Shown: positions 57,106 through 64,000 of the stretch, one piece after another
Layout: every line of letters begins with the position of its first letter
How positions within the stretch are numbered: the first letter of the stretch is position 1
Origin: Gonatopus flavifemur
Lineage: Eukaryota; Arthropoda; Insecta; Hymenoptera; Dryinidae
Assembly (NCBI GenBank): GCA_018340375.1
Contig: JAFFJZ010000020.1
Span: 2,542,001 to 2,606,000, forward strand
Reading direction: 5' to 3'
DNA length: 64,000 bases
Position numbers and translations under genes: made by a program
Notes under the pieces: model-generated
Seen by the model: the letters and a program-made list of their open reading frames with translations, nothing else
Database searches by the model: none
What the model was told of the DNA's origin: nothing

Positions 57106-57120
57106 CCCTGGTGAAAATCC
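57106..57120 (+). repeat. Unpaired CCCTGGTGAAAATCC terminus
   Basis: Matches the consensus start of the CCC...GGG elements (CCCTGNTNAAAA) and lies 537 bases upstream of the YqaJ gene start. No mirror end was found in the window, so it is either the left end of the two-gene transposon or a chance match. Confidence 0.4.
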
Positions 57121-57643
57121 AGAAGTGAAAGGAGCAGGTATTGAAACAAATGGAGCATAAAAACGTTCCAATTCCCTCCCGAATTACGCCCAGGTGACTC
57201 TTTGTTACGTTTGGATGATATTTAGTTTACGCTTCCGTCGCGCTTCAACGCTGCATTTTCACTGGGGCTTCAACATGATGTTTATAGTTTTTCAAGTAAG
57301 AGAAGAAGTTCAAGGCTATATGACCCCAAATATTGGCCAAAATCGCTGTTTTTGCACTTTTAGGTTAGGATATCTCGGAAACTAAAGCCAATCAAGTGAT
57401 TTAGTCTTCAGATTCGGATTCAGCGTACCAAAAACCTTCAGAAATGTGTATTCTGGTTTCTGAAAAAAATTCCTGTTGCCCTGTGTAATGTAGTATTAAA
57501 AATTATATAAATCAAAAAATTAGAAAATGTATATAAATACAAGATGTATATGTTTGAATAGGCCTGTTTGGGGTTAGAAATGCGCAAGCGCTCGCCATAT
57601 TGAATTAGCGGGAATATAAAAGTTTCGAACAGTTTTCATTATA

Positions 57644-59631
57644 ATGGCCGGCAAGATACCTTTATCTTCAATCAATTACAATGAAAAAGTAATTGATGGT
57701 GCTAATTTGGTGCATGAAGATGTAGAGGCCCATACATGCGTTCAATTGGAGAGGTGGTTGAAATGTCATGGTCGTTCTCAAGCCGGAAATAAGCGAGAGC
57801 TGGTTGAAAGGTTAAGGCCCACTAATTATATTAACTTATCTACATAATAAAAGATAGATCGAATAAATGATATAAGAATTTTAATAAATTCAATGAATAT
57901 GATGAACAAAAGCTTCTCATTTGGTTACTTTGTTCACACAGATGAAAAAAAACAAGTTTCAAGATGCAATTGGGTTATAAATAGAAAGAGTGAAATTTGA
58001 ATTTTTGTTGTTACAGAGTTGAAAATGCTCTGAAGAATAATATTCCTGTTGTCCCTTCGGTTGACAAAGGAAAATGGTTAGATGCCAAAGAAGAAAAATT
58101 ACAAGCTATAAACGCTTAATGTGCAATACCAGATTTCCCTACTACTTGGTCCTCTTTTCCCTCGATTGAAGCACCTAAAGCATTTTGTTATGCTTCGCTG
58201 TATGATTATTTAATCTCCTCATGCGTCACAAATATTACAGATAGCAGTGATGAAGAAAATGATGAAGATCTTTTTTTATCAAATAAGGTTGTAGATTATA
58301 GTACAGCGAAACCATTGAGACGAGGAAAAATGTATGTAGAAAGTGGTCATGTTATGAGTATATTCGATAGTTTGACGGCAGAATATTTTTACTGTTTGGA
58401 ATGCAAAGTTAAGGCTTCATATAAGACTTCAATAAACTATAATGTTTTCGTTATGATAAATTCCAAGAATGGAAAAATAATTCAGGATAAATGTGAGTGT
58501 AAAGCATCAAGTATGGGGCGTTGTTCTCATGTTGCTGCACTTCTGTACACTCTATTAGAATATTGTGGAACACAAAACAGTATTGCATCCTGTACTAGTC
58601 AACTATGTGTCTGGAATCAAGGTGGTAGGAAAAAACGAGCTCACAAAGTCGATGAGCAATCATACAAAAGTAAACTGCAAGTCAACAACAGTAAATCAAA
58701 TCCTCCTGAGCCACTTTTTGAAAAACCTATTGATCAGCAGAAAATCAACGGATTTATTCAGGATTTACAAATAATAAGTGCGCTAAAAAAATTACCAAGT
58801 ATGTGGGAACTTCTACTTGCTCCAAAGTATGATGATTATGAACTATTATTGTACCGAAAAAGTATCCTTCGTACTTTAAGTTATAAATTAACAACAGTCT
58901 TAAGTCATGGTCATGTGGGACCTTTAGATATAACAAGTGGAAATCAAAGTGAAGATGAAAACTGGTGGAAATATCGTCGAATTTTGATAACAGCATCCAA
59001 AATAAAATCCTTCTCATCAAGCAAGACCAATGATCAAATATATAACATGATTAAATCACATTTGTGGACAGATAAAAATTTGCATACTGCAGCAATTCAC
59101 TATGGACGGAAAAATGAAGAAGTCGCACGTCAAGATTATGCAACGTTTACTTCCAAACGATTAAGTTATAAAGTAATGAAGTCTGGCCTATGGATAAATT
59201 CCAAATATCCTGGTATAGGTGCTTCTCCAGATGGACTTGTCGTAGATCCACTAAATAATAGTTCTGGCATACTAGAAATAAAATGTCCGATGATTTTGGA
59301 AAAGGTGATGCCAACTGATTTGAACACTCTGTCACCTCAACAAAGAAATTCGTTTTGCTGTACATTGAGTGATGCACATTCAATGAGACTGAAAAGAACC
59401 CACCCCTATTATTACAAAGTCCAAACTCAAATGGCAATTACTGAGAGGCCATGGTGTCATTTTGTGATATGGACACCTAAAGCTTTTCATATTGAAAAAA
59501 TACAATATGATGAGAATTTTATTGAACCACTGTTAGGAAACGCAAGTTCATTCCACCAAAATATTTTGGCATCAGAATATTTTGAGATGCGAATTCCACG
59601 ACAATTAGTGCCATTTGACTTGTCCACATAA
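57644..59631 (+). pseudogene. SAP-SWIM-YqaJ nuclease gene of a two-gene transposon
   Basis: Exon 1 is 57644-57810 (MAGKIPLSSI..., a SAP-type DNA-binding fold: CVQLERWLKCHGRSQAGNKR then ELVER). Exon 2 starts 58017 after TTGTTACAG and keeps frame. A TAA at 58117-58119 interrupts exon 2; otherwise the frame is open to 59631. Next comes a SWIM zinc site (CECKAS...GRCSHVAALLY), then the YqaJ-type nuclease: WWKYRRILITASKI, AIHYGRKNEEVARQDY, GIGASPDGLVV with the Asp, and GILEIKCP with the E-x-K pair, followed by YYYKVQTQMAIT. YqaJ nucleases belong to the lambda-exonuclease fold and are found in phages and in some eukaryotic transposons. The DDE gene at 60667 faces it tail to tail. One stop codon makes it a probable pseudogene. 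Confidence 0.82.
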
Positions 59632-60316
59632 TATCAACCAAAAACTACTTCCAAAGATTATAATTTATGTTATTATTTATTTCTATCTTAATTATATTCC
59701 AGAGAATAACATACTCGATTTGTTACAATTACTCAAATATTCATATTTTACTTTAGACGGTACGAGTGTGTGAAAAGTTTTTAATATTTGGAAGATTATT
59801 CGTACGTTTTTAGAAAATTTTGAGAATCTCTTGGAAACACTTGGTATTGAATTGAAACATTTTGTGATTTAGATATTTAAATAATACTCGAAGTAATGAT
59901 TGTTAATAATGCAAATTTTAATACTGCGGGTAACATCGAAGAGTATATACATATTTATCTGTTTATATATGTTCATGTTTTGAAAATATGATAATGTGAT
60001 ATTTTATTATTCCTCATCATTTATATTAAAATTATTTGAAAATAACAATTCTATTCATGGTACAGATAGAAATGTGAGAATTAATGCTAGGGTTAAAAAC
60101 GTAAGTATTTCGTGCAATCCACCTTTGTAAATAAATTAATGCTACTGTCATGGTACAAATATTTTGACAAATATTGTTATTCAGTTCTGTACCTACAATT
60201 ACCGTTTATAATACAAATATTTCCAATTGACAAAGTTTTGTTGTTGATACTCACTTTGCTAAAAAAAAACAACTCAATAAACATTCCATGTCTAAAAGAT
60301 ATATTTTAGACACATC
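59632..60316. other. Spacer between the convergent genes
   Basis: AT-rich; AATAAAC and similar words could serve polyadenylation. No ORF with a domain. Confidence 0.4.
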
Positions 60317-60588
60317 CCACTGAGCATTTCCGTTAGAACCTCGTATTAATATTGCAGCGACATTGATCCGATCTTGGAAGTACCTGTTTTTCAGTTTACA
60401 AATACAATATTACAAAAGTAACTTACAGAAATATTGTTGGAATATCACTTGACAACGTAACATCGCTGTAATTGACTTGTAATTGAATTTTGTAATATTA
60501 CTGTTGAAATTCTCATGACAGGTACTTTGAATATCGCATCAATATCGCTGCAATATTAATGCAAGGTTCTAACAGAAATGCTCAGTGG
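60317..60588. mobile_element. TIR element between the two transposon genes
   Basis: CCACTGAGCATTTCCGTTAG, AACCTCGTATTAATATTGCA and GCGA are mirrored at 60545-60588. Arms of about 60 bases; no ORF. Confidence 0.78.
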
Positions 60589-60666
60589 CATTTTATCTCT
60601 AAAAGGTGACTTTTAGGCACGAAATTTTTATTAGAAATATCGCATATTGATGTAATTCGTACTTAT

Positions 60667-61496
60667 TTAATCCATAACAATGGGCTGGTGAAAATTCACC
60701 AGACAAGCACACACAAAAAGTATTTCTGACATGATACCACGGATGCTTAAAGCTAAAACTTTTTGAAGGAATCGAAACTGTTTAATTCTACCCATAACAT
60801 GTTCAACATATATACGTTGTTTGGCTATTCGTTTTGTTTCCATCTCTTCTTGAACTGATAAACGATTTTGCCCGTTTAAAAATAGGGGAATATTCAAAAA
60901 TGCTCCTTTTGATTCAACAATATCATCAACAGTGAAACCTCTATCAGCTAAAACTAAATCGCTTGGCTGTAATAAATCAACTATTTTTGAACGTTGAAAT
61001 ATCTCACGGTCTGTTATTGAACCTTCATATACATCAGAAACAAAACTTATGCATCCATTAGGAGTACAACCGATTGAAGCTTTATAAGTTTTACGAGCTT
61101 TATGAGAGGAATATAAATTCCCTTGGTGTTCAAAATTAGATGGAGACTGACAATAGAACTCTGTACAATCAACAATCACGCGAATATTTTTCATTGTTTT
61201 AGATGTTTTTGGTAGAGTTTCACGAATTCCTTTCTGTGAAGGGAACATGAATGGTTTCAATTGTGAAGTAAATTCATTGTACAAAAAAATGATCCAACTT
61301 GTGAATATTCTTGATACTAATGCGGTAGAAATTTCAAATCTATATGCTAAATCCTGTACTAATAAGCCTGTGTGTAATCGAATTAGAACCAATATTAACT
61401 GTTGAAGAGGAGATAACTTGGATATTGTGTTGTGTTTCTTATTTTCTTTTCTGGTTTGAGTGTTCCACAAGTTAAAATTCTCACACGCAGGACTCA
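60667..61496 (-). pseudogene. DDE_Tnp_4-type transposase, 5' end replaced by a repeat
   Basis: After KLSPLQQLILVLIRLHTGLL and ALVSRIFTSWI (the helix-turn-helix usual before this domain) comes the DDE core: RVIVDCTEFYCQSPSNFEHQ (first Asp), KARKTYKASIGCTPNG, SDVYEGSITDREI, DLVLADRGFTVDDIV (second Asp) and YVEHVMGRIKQFRFLQ (Glu). All three acids are present and the frame is clean to the stop at 60667. The start is not: above about 61485 the frame reads into the dispersed repeat at 61497, so the natural N-terminus is lost. Family: DDE superfamily endonuclease 4 (PIF/Harbinger and ISL2EU relatives). Pairing with the YqaJ gene favours ISL2EU. Confidence 0.85.
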
Positions 61497-61775
61497 AGAA
61501 TTGAACCCACGGGAAGAAGAACTCGACGAGCGCTCGAACCGCGGTAAAAGTATTGTCCAAGCGGTCACGTGGGGGACCGAAAAAAAGTCAGAATTTTGGA
61601 AAACTAAAAATACTGGGTGATAAGGCTTGAAAAATCAATACGAGTGTTCGTTTACAATGTTTTTCTATGATCAATAGTTTTCGAGAAAAAAATTAAAAAG
61701 TACCTCTTTTTCTCGTACTAAAAATGAATGTTTTTTCATCTTAAACTCGTTATAACTCAAGCAGTTTTCAACGTA
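61497..61775 (+). repeat. Dispersed repeat, copy 2
   Basis: Same orientation and block order as 26398-26690. It truncates the transposase gene. On the minus strand GTGGGTTCAATTCTTG looks like a tRNA box B. Confidence 0.65.
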
Positions 61776-62900
61776 TCAAGATGAGTCTTGCAGATTCTGA
61801 TTCGGAACACTCCCCCGAAGATGACGATCTCGACAAAATTTTCAAAAATTGATGCAAAATTAATTAATTTTCAATTTGAAGTGAAAACTTGGTTCTCAAC
61901 GAAGAGGAAAACTTTGCATTGAAAAAGTGTCGGGGGAAGTATGAGCTACGAAAAACTTCCAGCGACAAAGTTGTTCGGTAGTGTGCGGACAAACTTTATG
62001 GAAAGTTTCAGATCAATTGGACTATTGGTTCGAAAGATACAGCGATTTATCCATCAGCTCGCAACGGAAATTTCTCATGACTCTACGTCGTTTACCTGCT
62101 GAATATGAGGATCCGAATGAAAGGTTTCATTCACTCGATTTCTCAACGTAGATTCATGTTTTTTTGGTCGAAGCATCCAAATATCCAACTATTTTTGCAA
62201 AATTCGTTATACATTGTTTTTTTTTATAAACAATTTTCATTCAACGCATCATTGTTCAATCCTTATTCTGCAAGATGAAAATTAAAGATTGAACATTTGT
62301 GTGCTCTCTCGAACTCAATAGTTTCCGAAACTTATTTCACAATTACTTGGCCAAATCTTATCGGAATGATATAAACATTGATATCCAGATTCGATGTGTA
62401 TTGCCGAAGCTTGTAAAATGATTCAAATGATGAAAACATTTCGTTTTTCAATAATATTTGATAACGAATTAGTGGCTTTCAGGCTCGTGTTTTCCGAGTT
62501 TCAACGACACAAAGTGTCCAGCGAAATGTGAAATTAAGAAAACTTCGAACAACAAAGTGATGCTCTTATGTTTGAGGAAGTTTTTCTGGAGATTTGAAAT
62601 TAATCGAACAAAAAATATGGGGTTTATGATTTATGTAAAACGATCTCGTCTTATGAACGGGTCCTGTATAACATCATATTAATGTCTTGAAATATATTTC
62701 AGACAAGTTTAAAATGTCTGATGCAACGTGTTTGGATATCATTCACATCATATATGACACATACAAACCTCGTGATAAAAGTTCATTATTTGTACTTTTT
62801 CTTCAGTCATAAATGATTTGGAAATGCTAGTGAACTTTGAATTGTTTATAGACATGATTGTCGAATTGAATTCGGACAAATTTAATTCGAATTCAATGTG
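61776..62900. other. No gene; weakly repeated
   Basis: Around 62160-62290 words such as TTTTTTTGGTCGAAGCATCC, TATAAACAATT and AACGCATC echo the 268-bp unit at 44.5-45.0 kb, at low similarity. Nothing else recognised. Confidence 0.4.
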
Positions 62901-63009
62901 ACCCTAACAGTACAACTGCTTTCCGTTACCTTCCGATACCTTTCTGAAAGGTGTTACACGTTTCAGAAAGGTATCGAAAGGTAACTGAAAGCAGTTGTGT
63001 TGTGAGGGT
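62901..63009. mobile_element. Hairpin TIR element
   Basis: ACCCTAACAGTACAACTGCT, TTCCGTTACCTTCCGATACC and TTTCTGAAA are mirrored immediately after a 10-base loop. About 109 bp with arms near 50 bases. Confidence 0.8.
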
Positions 63010-63010
63010 A

Positions 63011-63301
63011 TACGGAGAAAAAAGATTCGCTGAAATAGCAAGAATTTCGCTGGTCCAGCGAAATTCGCTCGTTATTATATGGACAGCAAGCAAGTTTGCT
63101 GCAATAAACGCCAATGATATTTTCAACGAATCAAGCTCCGCAAGACCAGCGAAGGACTGATAATTATAACGAATCAATACGTAAAAACAGCGAATTAGTT
63201 CGTTAATCCAGCGCATTGGTTCGTTAATACAGCGGATTTCTATTCAATCCACTTAGCGAAGACGGATTCATTCAGATAGCGAAATCTTTTTTCTCCGTGT
63301 A
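63011..63301. mobile_element. TIR element (TACGGAGAAAAAAG ends)
   Basis: TACGGAGAAAAAAGATTCGCT-type left end (first 14 bases exact) faces AGCGAAATCTTTTTTCTCCG then TGTA. Interior AGCGAA and TTCGTTA words repeat. About 290 bp. Confidence 0.7.
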
Positions 63302-63423
63302 ATGAAACAAAATTGCCCCCCTTGGACACAATACACTGTAAAAAATTCATGTAAATAAACGATTCAAACTGCATACAATATATTTTGAACCAAAAAAAGA
63401 AATTATATCATTAGAGTGAATAA

Positions 63424-64000
63424 TTATTCTTTATTTTTAGGTTTTCTAATTGATATTTCCGAAAATAAGCTTTCAAAAAATTTTACACCTTTTGGACTCA
63501 AGTATTTTAATAAAGTTTGTAAATCTTTCATCTTCTCTGCACTTATGCCAGTTGGAGCAGCTGGTGGTGATTTGCATAATGCATGTAAACTCACTGAAGA
63601 TTTGATGATATGAATTTTTGGTTCTCCATTGTAACTTTGGAATATATTGATTTGACCGTTAGGAAAATATTGAATCCGTACTGCTTTGCTGATTTGCAGA
63701 TTCTTAATATCTTTGACATTTTCCTGTAACAGAACCTCATAATCTCGGACTGGGCAATCTACTCCTCTGACAATTTTAAATGGTGGATTTCTTGCACTTT
63801 CTATGAGATCAATGTAGTCTTCATCCGTTTCAATAGTTTCAAGTTGTTTCTTTTTTTCGCCATATACTCCAAAATTCCGATCGCGAGAGCAGTATGAACG
63901 TCCACGAACTGGATACACATGTTCAAATTCAAGTTGCAATTCTTGAGCCAACGATGATAAAAAAGAGACGAGGAAACGGTTTTTATTCTGACCACCGCAA
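63424..64000 (-). pseudogene. C-terminal part of a transposon protein with CGGQNKN motif (runs off edge)
   Basis: Open from the window edge: CGGQNKNRFLVSFLSSLAQE, then FEHVYPVRGRSYCSRDRNFG, YIDLIESARNPPF, RIQYFPNGQINIFQSYNG and a basic end RKPKNKE. The CGGQNKN block followed by an H/R-GxSY...xxRDFG block occurs in a large repetitive insect protein family with an RNase-H-like fold (I recall a DUF7869-type label, not verified). It is probably the enzyme of an unclassified DNA transposon. The N-terminus lies outside the window. 28470-28835 is a second, shorter copy of the tail. The frame is clean here, so this copy may be young. Confidence 0.65.

Noticed and set aside
57106..57120. Firm left end of the two-gene transposon
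   Set aside because: No matching right end was found in the window, so it is kept as a hypothesis only.
58315..59631. Viral recombinase (phage gene transfer)
   Set aside because: The YqaJ fold is phage-like by name only; SAP and SWIM domains, an intron and a neighbouring DDE gene point to a eukaryotic transposon.

Overview
The window is animal, almost certainly insect, nuclear DNA. It is AT-rich, genes are spliced with GT/AG introns, and a P-element/THAP transposase, a Ty3/gypsy-type LTR element, a non-LTR (LINE) fragment and many terminal-inverted-repeat (TIR) elements lie nested in one another. Nothing is bacterial: there are no operons, CRISPR arrays or phage modules. Most open frames are transposon remnants or spurious frames running through repeats. 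Species cannot be named from the sequence.

Layout. 1-0.35 kb: 3' end of a hAT transposase. 2.38-11.28 kb: a decayed gypsy-type element on the minus strand (gag, protease, RT, RNase H, integrase) whose pol-proximal LTR is split by a 3.4-kb foldback element (2674-6105) flanked by a 10-bp target duplication; a second TIR element sits in the protease region. 11.8-14.2 kb: small TIR elements and a TTAA-flanked palindromic element resembling piggyBac derivatives. 14.39-15.5 kb: 3' end of a spliced coiled-coil gene with a polyadenylation signal. 17.2-22.6 kb: a spliced THAP/P-element transposase gene on the minus strand, with TIR elements in its largest intron. 23.4-25.95 kb: degenerate tandem repeats and a large inverted repeat. 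26.06-29.4 kb: a broken ubiquitin-protease-like ORF and the C-terminus of a transposon protein. 29.8-32.1 kb: repeats and hairpins. 32.4-35.65 kb: a LINE split by a foldback element whose removal restores the reading frame and reveals a 2-bp AT duplication. 36.4-40.8 kb: TIR elements and tandem repeats. 41.0-46.06 kb: a nested set of at least four TIR/foldback elements. 47.6-50.96 kb: an apparently intact four-exon gene for a 610-aa zinc-finger protein, the best host-gene candidate. 51.47-54.40 kb: a TTAA-flanked Kolobok/Mutator-like DNA transposon with a damaged transposase. 54.75-57 kb: more TIR elements. 57.1-61.5 kb: convergent genes for a SAP-SWIM-YqaJ nuclease and a DDE_Tnp_4 transposase, probably an ISL2EU-type two-gene transposon. 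60.3-63.3 kb: TIR elements. 63.42-64.0 kb: a transposon-encoded ORF running off the edge, homologous to the piece at 28.5 kb.

The most interesting signal is a recurring group of non-autonomous elements with CCC...GGG ends and 2-bp target duplications (AT, AT, AG, AG, TA, CA). A matching terminus lies just upstream of the YqaJ gene, which suggests a link between these foldback elements and the two-gene transposon.
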